Source: Actinomadura rifamycini DSM 43936
GTDB taxonomy: Bacteria; Actinomycetota; Actinomycetes; Streptosporangiales; Streptosporangiaceae
Assembly (NCBI RefSeq): GCF_000425065.1
Contig: NZ_AULB01000013.1
Location: forward strand, 62,001-126,000
Reading direction: 5' to 3'
DNA: 64,000 nt
Shown in pieces: positions 1-8,771 of this stretch (its first letter is position 1; each line of letters starts with the position of its first letter). The notes under the pieces are model-generated. The model was not told the DNA's origin. It did not search any database and saw only the letters and a list, made by a program, of their open reading frames with translations. A program made the position numbers and the translations under genes.

Positions 1-319
1 CGCCCCGCACGACGGCGAGCGCCGCGCGGTGCTCGTCCGGGAGCCGCTCCAGGTCGTCCGCCAGCGGGCGCAGCAGCCGGTGCAGTCCCGCGTACGGGAC
101 GGCCGACTCGCGGGCGACGCCGGACGCGCCGATCGTCCGGACGTCCGGTCCGGCGCGGCGCGCGGCCTCGTCGAGCAGCGCGGTCCGGCCGAGGCCGGCG
201 TCCGCGACGACCGCGAGGGCGCCGCCGCGCCCGTCGCGGGCGCGGGCGAGCAGGTCCCCGATGGCGGCCAGCTCGGGTACGCGTCCGTGCAACGGCTCTC
301 GTCCCTGTGACACTGTCAT
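1..319 (-). CDS. N-terminal fragment of LuxR-family ATPase regulator
   Basis: Only the first 106 codons are inside the window; the gene runs off the left edge. The ATG at 319 begins MTVSQGREPLHGR, followed by ELAAIGDLLARARDG and a P-loop-like stretch ADAGLGRTALLDEAARRAG at about residues 38-56. This is the start of the large AAA/STAND-type regulators that end in a LuxR helix-turn-helix. The block SAVPYAGLHRLLRPL near residues 72-86 is also typical of that family. The P-loop reads GLGRT where GxGKT is expected, so ATP handling may be altered. It is divergent from the PucR-type gene at 523. The C-terminal HTH cannot be seen, so the subfamily is open. Confidence 0.75.
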   Translation of the reverse strand, partial: MTVSQGREPLHGRVPELAAIGDLLARARDGRGGALAVVADAGLGRTALLDEAARRAGPDVRTIGASGVARESAVPYAGLHRLLRPLADDLERLPDEHRAALAVVRG

Positions 320-424
320 GCCGGTTCTCCCTCTGGGCGGGGGCCCATAGGTCAACATGGAGTGACGGGACGGGTCCAGAGCGGCGTTCTGTTACAGGGC
401 GCGGGCGCAATCCGGCGAGCTTCG

Positions 425-436
425 CATTGTGCAATG
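425..436. promoter_or_regulatory. Inverted repeat in divergent promoter region
   Basis: CATTG-TG-CAATG is a 5-bp inverted repeat lying between the divergent starts at 319 (minus) and 523 (plus). A second, imperfect version (CCATTGTGG) follows at 453-461. This is a plausible operator for either regulator, but nothing in the sequence ties it to a specific protein. Confidence 0.35.
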
Positions 437-522
437 GCACAGTCCGCGCGCACCATTGTGGTTTCGCGTGCGTTACGGATGGGACCATGATGCCCCCCCG
501 TTCGGTCCTGGAGGTGACTCCC

Positions 523-1827
523 ATGACGGCGGACGCCGACGGAGCCATCCTGCGCAAGGCCGTGCTCCGTATGGAGGACCGGCTGCCCGAGCTCGCCGAC
601 CGGCTCGCCGCCGAGATCCTCTCCGGCGAGGACGGCCGCGACCGCCCCGAAGCCGTCATCGGCGACATGTGGGAGGTGTGCCACACCGGGCTGGGGCACG
701 GCTTCGAGGCCATCCTGGAGCCCGGCGGCGGCCGCGCCGACCTCGACTGGGCGCGCCGGCTCGGCGAGCGCCGCGCCCGGCAGGGCGAGCCGCTGGAGCA
801 CGTGCTGCGCGGCTACCGGCTCGCCGGGCGCGTGTTCTGGGAGGCGGTCGTGGAGGCCGTGGGCCGCCACGACCCCGAGCACATCCCGGCGCTCGTCCGG
901 CAGGCCACCCGCACCTGGGACACCATCGACCAGCAGTCGGACGCCGCCGCCGACGCCTACCACCGCACCGAGTTCGCGCTGGCCCGCCGCAGCGAGGAGC
1001 GCGTTCACGCCATCGTGGACGCGCTGCTCGACGGGCAGGGCGCCGACGGCGGGCTGCTCGGCACCGCCACGACCGTCCTCGGCCTGCCGGTGAACGGCCG
1101 CTACGCCGTCGCGATGGTGCGCGCGGACGGCGGGTTCACCGGCGACGTGGACCCGCGGCCCCGCGAGACCGGCGGCATGCGGTTCCTGTGGCGGATGCGC
1201 GCGGACGCGCAGGTGGCGCTGGTCGCGCTCGGCGCCGCCGGCCTCGACGACCTGGTCGGCGCGCTGGCGCCCTGCACGCGCGGGCACGCCGGGGTCAGCC
1301 CCGTCGCGGAGAGCCTCGCCGACCTCGGCACCGCCCGCTGGCTCGCCGAGCTGGCGCTGCGCACCTGCCACGGGCCCGGACCGCAGATCGCGCGGCTGGA
1401 CCGGCGGCTCCCGGACGCGCTGGTGCTGTCCCAGCCGCGCCTCGCGGGGCGGCTCGGGGAGGTCGCGCTCGGCGGCCTCGAGAACGTGGACCCCGCGTAC
1501 CGGGAGGTGCTGCTCGGCACCCTCGACACCTGGCTCGACTGCGGCGGTTCCGCGGCCCGCGCCGCCGAGCGGCTGTTCTGCCACCGCAACACCGTCCTCA
1601 ACCGGCTCCGCAAGATCGAGCAGCTCACGCGGCGGCGGCTCGCCCGCCCCGCCGACCTGGTGGAGCTCGTGCTCGCGCTCAGCGCCGTCCGCCTGCACGG
1701 CGCCGGGACGGACGCCGCCCCGGGCGCGGGCCCGTCGGGCCCGTCGGGCCCGCCCGGCCTCACCGCCCCGCCCGGGACGCACAGGGCGGGGCCGCCCGCG
1801 CGGGGAGGCGGGCGGCCCCTGAGGTAG
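523..1827 (+). CDS. PucR/CdaR-type helix-turn-helix regulator
   Basis: Transcription factor of 434 residues. The N-terminal helical part (about 1-150) resembles the RsbRD-like domain often found in actinobacterial PucR proteins. The middle resembles a GGDEF-like CdaR sensor fold. The C-terminus (about 345-395) carries the PucR HTH: AAERLFCHRNTVLNRLRKIE. The ATG at 523 was chosen because GGAGGTGA (510-517) lies 5 nt upstream; an ATG at 487 is in frame but has no comparable ribosome site. The tail is a low-complexity GPSGPSGPPG segment. The gene converges on the secreted polyesterase downstream. The ligand is unknown; family members sense purines, amino acids or aromatic metabolites. Confidence 0.85.
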   Translation: MTADADGAILRKAVLRMEDRLPELADRLAAEILSGEDGRDRPEAVIGDMWEVCHTGLGHGFEAILEPGGGRADLDWARRLGERRARQGEPLEHVLRGYRLAGRVFWEAVVEAVGRHDPEHIPALVRQATRTWDTIDQQSDAAADAYHRTEFALARRSEERVHAIVDALLDGQGADGGLLGTATTVLGLPVNGRYAVAMVRADGGFTGDVDPRPRETGGMRFLWRMRADAQVALVALGAAGLDDLVGALAPCTRGHAGVSPVAESLADLGTARWLAELALRTCHGPGPQIARLDRRLPDALVLSQPRLAGRLGEVALGGLENVDPAYREVLLGTLDTWLDCGGSAARAAERLFCHRNTVLNRLRKIEQLTRRRLARPADLVELVLALSAVRLHGAGTDAAPGAGPSGPSGPPGLTAPPGTHRAGPPARGGGRPLR

Positions 1828-1844
1828 GTCGGGGAGCGGTCGGG

Positions 1845-2711
1845 TCACATGGGGCAGGTGCTGCGGTACTCGGAGATGTCCGAGAACAGGCCCGTGTCGG
1901 GGCCGGGGCAGAGGAACTGCGTGTACCGGGTGTCGTTGTCGACGTAGCGCTTGAGCCACGCGATGCTGTACTTCGCGATCGGGGTGTTCGAGGTGTTCGG
2001 CGCGAAGTGCGAGGCGCCGTCGAGCTCGACGTACGCCTTCTCCGGCGGGAGGCTCTCGTAGAACGGCTCGGAGTGCGAGGACACCGAGGCGATCGTGTCG
2101 TTCTCGGCGCCGACGACGAGGGTCGGCACCCGGCTGTCGGACCAGTTCTTGCGCAGGTTCCAGCCGGTCAGCGGGATGGCGGCCTTCAGCGACGGCCGGT
2201 CCACCGACGCCTCCAGCGTGCCGCCGCCGCCCATCGAGTGGCCCATCACGGCGAGCCGGTCCGGGTCGATCAGGTCGGCGACGTCGCTGTCCTCGACCAG
2301 GTAGTCGAGGGCGGCGAGGAGCTGGTCGCCGCGGCTGTCGGGCTGGTCGAGGCGGGTGTTGGTGTCGATCGTCATGACGACGAAGCCGCGCGAGGCGAGC
2401 CGCGGCCCGTACCAGGCCATGCTGCTCTGGCCGGCGGTGAAGCCGGGCGCGATGGCGACCGCGCCGAACGTCTCGTCGGTGTCCTCGGGGTAGTAGATCG
2501 TGCCGCCGCCGAAGCCGCGGACGGCCAGGCTGGACACGCTGTCCTCGCCGACGTCGTAGGAGCCGCGCAGCGCCTCGATGCTCTGCTCCGTGGGGTCGGG
2601 CCCGCGCTCGTAGGGGTTCTCCTGAGCGAGCGCGGTCTGGGGAACGGCGCAGAGGCCGGCGGCGAGTGCGGCGCCCGCCAGCATCTGCACCGCACGTCTG
2701 GTTGCCTTCAC
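1845..2711 (-). CDS. Secreted cutinase / PET-hydrolase-like polyester hydrolase
   Basis: Secreted alpha/beta hydrolase of 288 residues with clear similarity to Thermobifida cutinases (TfCut2 type) that cleave cutin and aliphatic or aromatic polyesters. The GTG start at 2711 follows AGGAG and gives a signal peptide with a cleavage-like ALA-Q at about residue 29/30. Conserved features: [19 protein letters not shown], the nucleophile elbow GHSMGGG (Ser159), Asp205 in GAENDT, His235 in GASHFAPN, Trp184 in LTGWNL, and the C-terminal cysteine pair (268/286) that forms a disulfide in the family. The oxyanion-hole aromatic, Tyr in Thermobifida enzymes, is Phe91 here. It stands alone on the minus strand with its own leader, so it is probably monocistronic. 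Polyesterase class is confident; activity on PET is inference. Confidence 0.92.
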   Translation of the reverse strand: MKATRRAVQMLAGAALAAGLCAVPQTALAQENPYERGPDPTEQSIEALRGSYDVGEDSVSSLAVRGFGGGTIYYPEDTDETFGAVAIAPGFTAGQSSMAWYGPRLASRGFVVMTIDTNTRLDQPDSRGDQLLAALDYLVEDSDVADLIDPDRLAVMGHSMGGGGTLEASVDRPSLKAAIPLTGWNLRKNWSDSRVPTLVVGAENDTIASVSSHSEPFYESLPPEKAYVELDGASHFAPNTSNTPIAKYSIAWLKRYVDNDTRYTQFLCPGPDTGLFSDISEYRSTCPM

Positions 2712-2882
2712 GTCGATTCGCTCCTGTTCCGGGGGGGGAGGAGCCCGAACGGCTCCCGGATGACGATCATTGTCCGCACCCGCCCGCCGTCCCCACATCG
2801 GCGAAATCACCCGTCGTCCGCCCCCGTGCGCCCGGCGTGCGCGGCCGTCCCCCCCGGCGTGACGTCCCGTGGAGGGACGCTC

Positions 2883-3743
2883 TCAACCGGTCACGGTGGC
2901 TCTGGCCAGGCGGAAGAAATCGAACGGGTGCAGCGCGTCGGCGCGGTCCCACGTCTCCGGGGGGACGGCGTCCGCGAGGCGGACGTTCGCGACGACGTCC
3001 AGCCCGTGCCCGCGCAGCAGCCCGTCGACCTCGGCGGGCGCGAGCGTCGTCCGGTACGGCTCGCCGGCGTCCCCGACGACCCGCTCCGCGATCTCCGCGT
3101 ACGCGCGGCCCCCGGCGTCCCGCAGTCCGGGCGGCAGCGCGTAGTCCATGACCAGCTCGGATCCGGCGGCGAGCGCGCCGACCCCGGCGAGGACGGCCGC
3201 GATCGCCTCCCGCGTCAGGAAGTAGCTCACCCCGAGCCAGCTCACCAGCGCGGGGCGCGCGGCGTCGAACCCGGCGTCGCGCAGCCGCGCGAACACGCCG
3301 TCCGTCCCGGTGTCCGTCCCGGCGGCGGCCTCGAAATCGGCGGGGACGAAGACCAGTCCGTCCGGGACGGGAATGCCGCCGTCCCGGACGAGGCCCTTCT
3401 TCCATTCCTGGGTCGCCGGAGCGTCGACCTCGAACACGCGCACGCCGGGAGCGGCCCGCAGCCCGTAGGTGTCGAGCCCGGCGCCCAGCACGACGTACTG
3501 CGGGAACCCGGCCGCCCGCTCCTCGGCGTACCGGGCGCGGACGGCGGTGACGGTGCGGGTCCCGGCGAGGACGAGGTGCTCGCCGTGCGTCCGGTGGTAC
3601 CCGACGGCCTCGTCGGCGAGGCCGCCGAGCAGCCGCCGGACGAGCGGGTCCGCGAAGATGAGCGGCGGTGCGTCCACGATCGCGTGCGCCGTGCGCGCCG
3701 CCGCGGCGGAGAGCGCCGTCCGGCTCGGCCGTGCTTCGTTCAT
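2883..3743 (-). CDS. Class I SAM-dependent methyltransferase, LCM family
   Basis: Protein of 286 residues with the layout of the actinobacterial leucine-carboxyl-methyltransferase-like family (TIGR00027 type). It starts SRTALSAAAARTAHA, followed by ADPLVRRLLG, and has the SAM-binding loop QYVVLGAGLDTYGLR at about 82-96. The acidic strand end VFEVDAPATQEWKK follows at about 102-116, with VSWLGVSYFLTREA downstream. An excellent AGGAGGAA precedes the ATG at 3743. Such proteins occur in many copies in mycobacteria and Actinomadura, and their acceptors are mostly unknown. The upstream gene on the same strand ends 92 bp away across an AT-rich stretch, so this gene probably has its own promoter. Confidence 0.88.
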   Translation of the reverse strand: MNEARPSRTALSAAAARTAHAIVDAPPLIFADPLVRRLLGGLADEAVGYHRTHGEHLVLAGTRTVTAVRARYAEERAAGFPQYVVLGAGLDTYGLRAAPGVRVFEVDAPATQEWKKGLVRDGGIPVPDGLVFVPADFEAAAGTDTGTDGVFARLRDAGFDAARPALVSWLGVSYFLTREAIAAVLAGVGALAAGSELVMDYALPPGLRDAGGRAYAEIAERVVGDAGEPYRTTLAPAEVDGLLRGHGLDVVANVRLADAVPPETWDRADALHPFDFFRLARATVTG

Positions 3744-3835
3744 CGACCATTCCTCCTTCGTCGGGAAGGAGCCTAACGGCCGATTTCTCGATCATAACAG
3801 GGCGAAATAAATTATCGATATACGGAGCATTTAGA

Positions 3836-5005
3836 TCAGTTTCCGATGCGCCGGGACGGAAGGGCGGCGCGAAGGGCGCCTTCGGCGGCGCGCAGGGCGC
3901 TGTTCATCGAGATCTCGCCGCGCATGCCGGGCGCCGCGACCATGTCGCCCGCGAGGAAGACGCCGTCGCCGCGGTCGATCGCGGGACGGTCCCGCCAGGT
4001 GCGGCCCGGCAGGTCGAGCGCGCCCGTGCGGCCCCGGGCCGTCGCGGTGCGCGACCAGGTCGTCCGCTCCCGGCGGCCGGGGACGGCGGCGTCGGCGAGG
4101 GCGTCGAGGCGGCGCAGCGCGTCGGCGCGGCGCTCGCCCGCGCGGACCGGCACCCCGAGTTGGAACAGCGACTCGCCCGCCGGGGCCGTACTCGGGTCCT
4201 GCATGGAGTACGACTCGTGAAAGCCGCCCTCGTCCAGGTCGAACACGATGAACGCGTCGCGGCGGTCGTCGCGGACGGCGAGGTCGAGCATCGCGTAGTG
4301 GCCGCTCTCCCAGGTCAGCGACGGGTCGCCGAGCAGGGCGCGGGCGGCCGCCAGCTCGGTCGCGACGATCGTGGGGGTGCCCGGCGGGTCCGTGACGCGG
4401 GAGCCGAGCTCGATGCGGACGCCCAGCTCGCGGGCGTGCGCGGCGAGCCGGTCCAGGACCGCCTGCCAGCCGCCGACCGGCCAGCGGACGGCCGGCCGCT
4501 TCGGCGCGAACACGCGGCCGATCAGCTCCCAGACGAACGCGGCCGACAGCCGTCCGGTGTCGCCGTCGTAGGTGACGACGGAGATCGCGCTCGCGGCCTG
4601 CTCGGCGGTGCGCTCGCCGAACCGCTCGGACGCCCACGAGCGGAAGTCGCGGTCCGCGGGCGCCCGCAGGAAGGGCGTCCGCGCGGCCATCCGCAGGAAC
4701 CCGGCGGGCGGGACGCGCCGCAGCCGCCCGTCCGCGCGGAAGAAGGTGTGGGTCATCATGCGCGGGCTGTACCTGCCGAGGGGGCCGGCGAGCCCGCGGT
4801 CGGTGAGCCACGTCCAGTGCGGTCCGTCGGCGTAGAAGACGTGCGCGCCCTCGTGCGCGACGTAGGGCGCGGCCGTCGCGCGGCCCCGGCCGCCCAAGGT
4901 GCGGTGCGCCTCGTGCAGGGTGACGGACGCGCCGCCCTCCGCGCACGCGACGGCGGCGACGAGCCCGGCCAGCCCGCCCCCGACCACGGTGATCTCGTTG
5001 TTCAT
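3836..5005 (-). CDS. FAD-dependent oxidoreductase (amine oxidase / phytoene desaturase fold)
   Basis: Flavoprotein of 389 residues. The N-terminal dinucleotide-binding motif VVGGGLAGLVAAVACAEGG (about 7-25) is followed by an acidic strand end and TLGGRGRA, the GG-motif of the amine oxidase/phytoene desaturase superfamily. The C-terminus GDGVFLAGDMVAAPGMRGEI (about 342-361) is the second FAD contact of the same fold. The ATG at 5005 is preceded by GGAGG at 5-nt spacing. No carotenoid or amine-catabolic genes adjoin it, so the substrate is unknown. It is divergent from the conservon operon across a 326-bp intergenic region. Confidence 0.85.
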   Translation of the reverse strand: MNNEITVVGGGLAGLVAAVACAEGGASVTLHEAHRTLGGRGRATAAPYVAHEGAHVFYADGPHWTWLTDRGLAGPLGRYSPRMMTHTFFRADGRLRRVPPAGFLRMAARTPFLRAPADRDFRSWASERFGERTAEQAASAISVVTYDGDTGRLSAAFVWELIGRVFAPKRPAVRWPVGGWQAVLDRLAAHARELGVRIELGSRVTDPPGTPTIVATELAAARALLGDPSLTWESGHYAMLDLAVRDDRRDAFIVFDLDEGGFHESYSMQDPSTAPAGESLFQLGVPVRAGERRADALRRLDALADAAVPGRRERTTWSRTATARGRTGALDLPGRTWRDRPAIDRGDGVFLAGDMVAAPGMRGEISMNSALRAAEGALRAALPSRRIGN

Positions 5006-5331
5006 CTGGACCTCCGCCGTGCGGTCGTCCGGGTTCTCCGGACGTCGCCCGAACGACGGGACGGGCGGCGCTGCCGTGACATCGCCCGGATGTGGGCCCG
5101 GTCACACGCTCTCGACACGCTCGTCGAGGCGAGTAAGGCGTCTTGTCGTATATGTCGGGCAAATGCCGTCAAATGCAATTCTGCTGCCGGGTTCTTCGTG
5201 GAATTTTCCCGACCGACCCTTCATGCAAAGCATTCTCCTGCATCATGGTGGCCACCTCCCACCGAGGGCCGCACACGGCGGGTCCTCTTCCGGTCCGGTC
5301 CCATCAGCCGCCTCGAAAAAGGACATGATGG
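5006..5331. promoter_or_regulatory. Divergent intergenic region upstream of the conservon
   Basis: This 326-bp gap holds no convincing gene. Its right half (about 5130-5240) is clearly richer in A/T than the flanks and probably contains the promoters for the FAD oxidoreductase (minus) and the conservon (plus). A perfect 10-bp palindrome GGTGGCCACC lies at 5247-5256. AAAAAGGA at 5316-5323 is the ribosome site of cvnA. No recognisable riboswitch or terminator is seen. Confidence 0.4.
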
Positions 5332-7308
5332 ATGGCATTTCACGCAGACCGTTCCCGCATTGAACGCGCCGCGCTCGACCGCGCGCTCCAGGTCTGGCTC
5401 GCCGCGGTCCTCATCGCCGGCGCGGGCTGGCTCGCGGCCGTCCTGGCCGTCGCGCCCGACGACCGCGCGCTGGTCGCCGCGGGCGGCGGCGCGCTCGCCC
5501 TGGCGCTGTGCGTCGCCGTCGCGGCCGCCGCCCACTTCGCCGGCCTCGCCCGCCGCCTCGACGGCCACCTGGCCGTCGCCGAGGGCGAGGACGAGCGGCT
5601 GGAGCGGCGCCTCCGCGAGCTGGTCGGCGGGCCGCTGCCGCTGCTCATCGCCGGGGTCCGCGACGGCGTCGCGCCCGAGTCCGTCCTCGCCGACCTGCCC
5701 GAGACCCCCGACCCCGTCCTGGCCCGGCTGCTGCGCGTCGTCGTCGAGGGCGTCGCGGAGGCCCGCGCCGACGCCGACCGCGCGCGGGCCGAGACCGCCG
5801 CGCTCGAGGCCGACGCCGCCTGGCTGACCGGCACGGTCCTCCCGGAGCTGCGCGCCCGGATGCCCGAACGGGTCGACTTCGTCCACGAGATCCTCGCCGA
5901 ACTCGACCGGCCCGCCACCGGCGCGTTCGCCCGCCTCGCGCACGAGGTCGGCCTCGCGATCGCCCACCAGCGGCGCTGGCAGTGGGGCGTCACCGCGAAC
6001 TGCGCGCTCACCGCCGCGCGCCTCCAGGCCGCCGTCCGGCGCGTCCTCAAGCAGCTGTACGAGATGGAGTTCCGCTACGACGAGACCGACGTGTTCTGGG
6101 AGATCATGGACCTGGACCACCAGGTCTCCCAGATGGGGCGCCTCGCCGACAGCATCGCGACGATGTGCGACGGCCGGTCCGGGCGGCGCTGGCACAAGCC
6201 GATCCCGATGGAGCGGATCGTCCGCGCCGCGATGGGGCGCTGCGACGACTTCCGCCGCGTCCGCTACATCACCGACCACGACCGCGCCGTCCACGGCCCG
6301 CACGCCGAAGGCGTCATCCAGGCGCTCGCCGAGCTCATCGACAACGCGCTGATGTTCTCGCTGGACGACACACCCGTGCACGTCTACGTCGAGAAGGAGA
6401 TCACCGGCGTCGTCATCACGGTCGAGGACGCGGGCATGGGGATGCGGCACCGGGAGCTGGCGCACGCCGAGTACCTGGTCGCCCGCCCGGACGACCGGAC
6501 CGCCTGGACGGGCGAGGCCGTCGGCCTCGCGGTCGTCGGGATGCTCGCGAAGAAGCACAACCTGAAGGTGAGCTTCCGGCCGTCGTCGCGCGGCGGCGTC
6601 GCCGCGGTGCTGCTCGTCCCCGCCGAGATCGTCACCCGGCCGGTGGAGCGCTGGCCGTGGTCGGACGAGGGCGCGCCGGGCACCGAGGACGAGGTGCCGA
6701 GCGACCGGCGCACCGCCGGGCTGGCGGGCATGCCGCCGATCCCGGACGGACGGACGGTCCTAGCGCGCGAGCGCGAGAAGCAGGACGTGCGGGAGCGCGA
6801 AAAGGAGCACGCGCGCGAGCGCGAGAAGCAGGACGCGCGGGAGCGCGAGAAGCGGCAGGCGCGGGAGCTGGAGAAGGCGCAGGTGCGGGAGTGCGAGCTG
6901 GCGCGGGAGCGGGAGCTCGCGCGCGGCGGCGCCGTCGCGACCGCCCCCGCACCGGCTCCCGCACCGGCCCCCGTGCCCGCCGAGCCGTCCGCCCAGGCGT
7001 CCGCCGAGCGGTCCGCCGGGGGGAGCGAGGCGCACGCGGACGAGGCGCACGCGGACGAGGCGCACGAGGTCGTCGTCTGGGGCGGCACCGAACTGCCGAA
7101 GCGCCGCCGCGGCGCCACGATCACGCCGGAGGAGTGGGCGCTGATGGGCCTGCGGGCGCCGGAGCCCGAGAAGGAGGACGAGGGGGAGGCGTTCGCCGCC
7201 TTCATGGGCCCGTCCGGCGGCAGCACCCCACTCCACGACGGCGGGCCCGACGACGGCGCGGCCGCTCGCAGCGAGATGTCCGATGAGCCCGATGGAGGGG
7301 AACGATGA
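5332..7308 (+). CDS. cvnA: Conservon sensor histidine-kinase-like protein CvnA
   Basis: Membrane protein of 658 residues and first gene of a five-gene conservon, the signalling operon repeated many times in Streptomyces and relatives. Two N-terminal hydrophobic segments (about 20-42 and 53-76) flank a short loop. A HATPase_c domain follows, with N-box ELIDNALMFS at about 336-345 and DAGMGM at about 364-369. No clear phospho-acceptor H-box is seen, as expected for this family. The C-terminal third is low complexity: a charged Arg-Glu-Lys repeat, an Ala-Pro run and a short His-rich repeat, then an acidic tail. It overlaps cvnB by 4 nt. In S. coelicolor such CvnA proteins form a membrane complex with CvnB-D; the stimulus is unknown. 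Confidence 0.9.
   Translation: MAFHADRSRIERAALDRALQVWLAAVLIAGAGWLAAVLAVAPDDRALVAAGGGALALALCVAVAAAAHFAGLARRLDGHLAVAEGEDERLERRLRELVGGPLPLLIAGVRDGVAPESVLADLPETPDPVLARLLRVVVEGVAEARADADRARAETAALEADAAWLTGTVLPELRARMPERVDFVHEILAELDRPATGAFARLAHEVGLAIAHQRRWQWGVTANCALTAARLQAAVRRVLKQLYEMEFRYDETDVFWEIMDLDHQVSQMGRLADSIATMCDGRSGRRWHKPIPMERIVRAAMGRCDDFRRVRYITDHDRAVHGPHAEGVIQALAELIDNALMFSLDDTPVHVYVEKEITGVVITVEDAGMGMRHRELAHAEYLVARPDDRTAWTGEAVGLAVVGMLAKKHNLKVSFRPSSRGGVAAVLLVPAEIVTRPVERWPWSDEGAPGTEDEVPSDRRTAGLAGMPPIPDGRTVLAREREKQDVREREKEHAREREKQDAREREKRQARELEKAQVRECELARERELARGGAVATAPAPAPAPAPVPAEPSAQASAERSAGGSEAHADEAHADEAHEVVVWGGTELPKRRRGATITPEEWALMGLRAPEPEKEDEGEAFAAFMGPSGGSTPLHDGGPDDGAAARSEMSDEPDGGER
6763..6925 (+). 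repeat. 24-bp coding tandem repeat in cvnA (charged heptad-like)
   Basis: About seven imperfect copies of a 24-nt unit encode 8-residue units of the form AREREKQD / VREREKEH / ARELEKAQ. The predicted product is a highly charged helix or coiled coil linking the kinase-like domain to the Pro/Ala-rich tail. A second short repeat, encoding EAHAD twice, follows at about 7030-7060. Such tracts can change length by slippage. Confidence 0.75.
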
Positions 7309-7724
7309 CACCCGAGACGCGCGGCCTCGTCTGGCTCCTGGACGCACTGAAGGACAAGGTCCGCGGGGTCCGGCACGTCCTCGTCCTGTCCAGGGACGGC
7401 CTGCGGATCAGCCACACGCACGAGCTCGACGACGACCGGGCCGACCAGCTCGCCGCGCTCGCGTCGGGGGTGCAGAGCCTGTCGCTGAGCGCGTCCGCCG
7501 AGTTCGGCGACGGCGGCGGCGTCGCGGCGGGCCGGTCGATGGTCGAGTTCCACGGCGGCGTGCTGCTGATCATCCCGGCCGGGCAGGGCGCCCATCTGGC
7601 CGTGGTGACCGAGCCGAACACCGACGTGGGGCTCGCCGGGCGGCGGATGGAGGAGCTGGCCCGGCAGATCCGCGGCGAGCTGTACGCCGCGCCGCGCCGG
7701 CCCGAGCACGGCGCGCGGGCATGA
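7305..7724 (+). CDS. cvnB: Roadblock/LC7-domain protein CvnB
   Basis: Small protein of 139 residues with a single Roadblock/LC7 fold covering almost its whole length: LDALKDKVRGVRHVLVLSRDG at the start, a central GRSMVEFHGGVLLIIPAG strand pair, and GRRMEELARQIRGEL near the end. In conservons these proteins contact the CvnA kinase-like protein and the CvnD GTPase. The start overlaps the cvnA stop (ATGA) and its stop overlaps the cvnC start in the same way, so translation is coupled. Confidence 0.93.
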   Translation: MTPETRGLVWLLDALKDKVRGVRHVLVLSRDGLRISHTHELDDDRADQLAALASGVQSLSLSASAEFGDGGGVAAGRSMVEFHGGVLLIIPAGQGAHLAVVTEPNTDVGLAGRRMEELARQIRGELYAAPRRPEHGARA

Positions 7725-8155
7725 GCGCGCCACCGGACGCCGGCGATCCCGACCGGCTCTTCGCGGTCGCCCGCGGCCGCGGCCGGACCGGCGGCGACCC
7801 GCCCGGCCGGCGGCCGCCGCCCGGCCCCGGCGGCCCGCCGCCCCGCCCGCCCGGCCGCGCCGCCGAACCGGACGTCCTCGACGTCGTCGCGCTGATCGTC
7901 GCGGAGGACGACCCGGGCGGCGGCCTGTCGGCCGAGGAGGTCGCGGTCCTGCGGATGTGCCGCGGCCGCCCGGTCGCGCTGGTGGAGCTCGCCGCCCGCC
8001 TCGAGATGCCCGTGCACGTCGCGCGGGTCCTGCTGCGCGACATGCGCGACACCGGGCGGGTCACCGTCCGGCACCCGTCCACGGCCGTCGCCCCCTCGCG
8101 CGCGGCCGACCTCGAGACACTGAAGCAGGTCCTCGTTGGACTCGAACACCTTTGA
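7721..8155 (+). CDS. cvnC: DUF742 protein CvnC
   Basis: Protein of 144 residues: a Gly/Pro/Arg-rich N-terminal half (to about 55), then a winged-helix-like DUF742 domain containing VALVELAARLEMPVHVARVL and ending RAADLETLKQVLVGLEHL. This is the third gene of every conservon. The ATG at 7721 overlaps the cvnB stop. DUF742 proteins are usually thought of as adaptor or HTH-like regulators, but their exact role is not settled. Confidence 0.92.
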   Translation: MSAPPDAGDPDRLFAVARGRGRTGGDPPGRRPPPGPGGPPPRPPGRAAEPDVLDVVALIVAEDDPGGGLSAEEVAVLRMCRGRPVALVELAARLEMPVHVARVLLRDMRDTGRVTVRHPSTAVAPSRAADLETLKQVLVGLEHL

Positions 8156-8771
8156 TCCCCCCGCCGGGGGCGTCCCGCCCGTCGAGGCGCCGCTGCGGCG
8201 CACCGCCCGGGACGCCCTGAAGATCGTGATCGTGGGCGGTTTCGGCGCCGGCAAGACCACGCTGGTCGGGTCGGTCAGCGAGATCCGGCCGCTGAGCACC
8301 GAAGAGGTCATGACGGAGGCCGGGGAGGGCGTCGACGACCTCACCGGCGTCCACGCCAAGCGCGCCACCACGGTCGCGTTCGACTTCGGCCGCATCTCGC
8401 TGGACGAGAGCCGCGTGCTGTACCTGTTCGGCATGCCCGGCCAGGAGCGGTTCCGGTTCCTGTGGGAGCGGCTGTTCACCGGCAGCCTCGGTGCGGTCGC
8501 GCTCGTCGACACGCGCCGCCTCGCCGACTCGTTCCACTGCATCGACCGGCTGGAGGCGCAGGCCATGCCGTTCGTCGTGGCGGTCAACCGGTTCCCCGGG
8601 GCGCGGCCGCCGCTGGACCGCGTCCGCGACGCGCTCCGCCTGGACGAGCGCGTCCCGCTCGTCGAGTGCGACGCGCGCGCCCGCGAGTCGTCCAAGGGCG
8701 TGCTGATCGCGCTCGTCCGGTACCTGACCCGTCTCCGCGAGGACCCCGACGTCCGGGAGGGCACGCGATGA
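8136..8771 (+). CDS. cvnD: Conservon small GTPase-like protein CvnD
   Basis: P-loop protein of 211 residues resembling MglA/Ras-type GTPases. The G1 motif GGFGAGKTT is at about 35-43. Switch-II reads LFGMPGQERFRFLWE at about 96-110, with FGMPG replacing the usual DTPG. The position of NKxD is VNRF at about 150-153, so guanine specificity is weakened. Translation appears to start at TTG 8136 inside the end of cvnC, giving a 20-nt overlap. No ATG or GTG is available before the P-loop. It should cycle with CvnB acting as a GAP-like partner, by analogy with Roadblock/GTPase pairs. Confidence 0.9.
   Translation: MDSNTFDPPAGGVPPVEAPLRRTARDALKIVIVGGFGAGKTTLVGSVSEIRPLSTEEVMTEAGEGVDDLTGVHAKRATTVAFDFGRISLDESRVLYLFGMPGQERFRFLWERLFTGSLGAVALVDTRRLADSFHCIDRLEAQAMPFVVAVNRFPGARPPLDRVRDALRLDERVPLVECDARARESSKGVLIALVRYLTRLREDPDVREGTR

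Noticed and set aside
429..3776. Very long plus-strand frame over the PucR, polyesterase and methyltransferase genes
   Set aside because: No recognisable domains and extreme Arg/Ala bias; three well-supported genes occupy the same bases.
5143..5328. 61-residue open frame in the gap before cvnA
   Set aside because: Lies in an AT-richer promoter region, lacks a ribosome site, and has amino acid composition unlike neighbouring genes.
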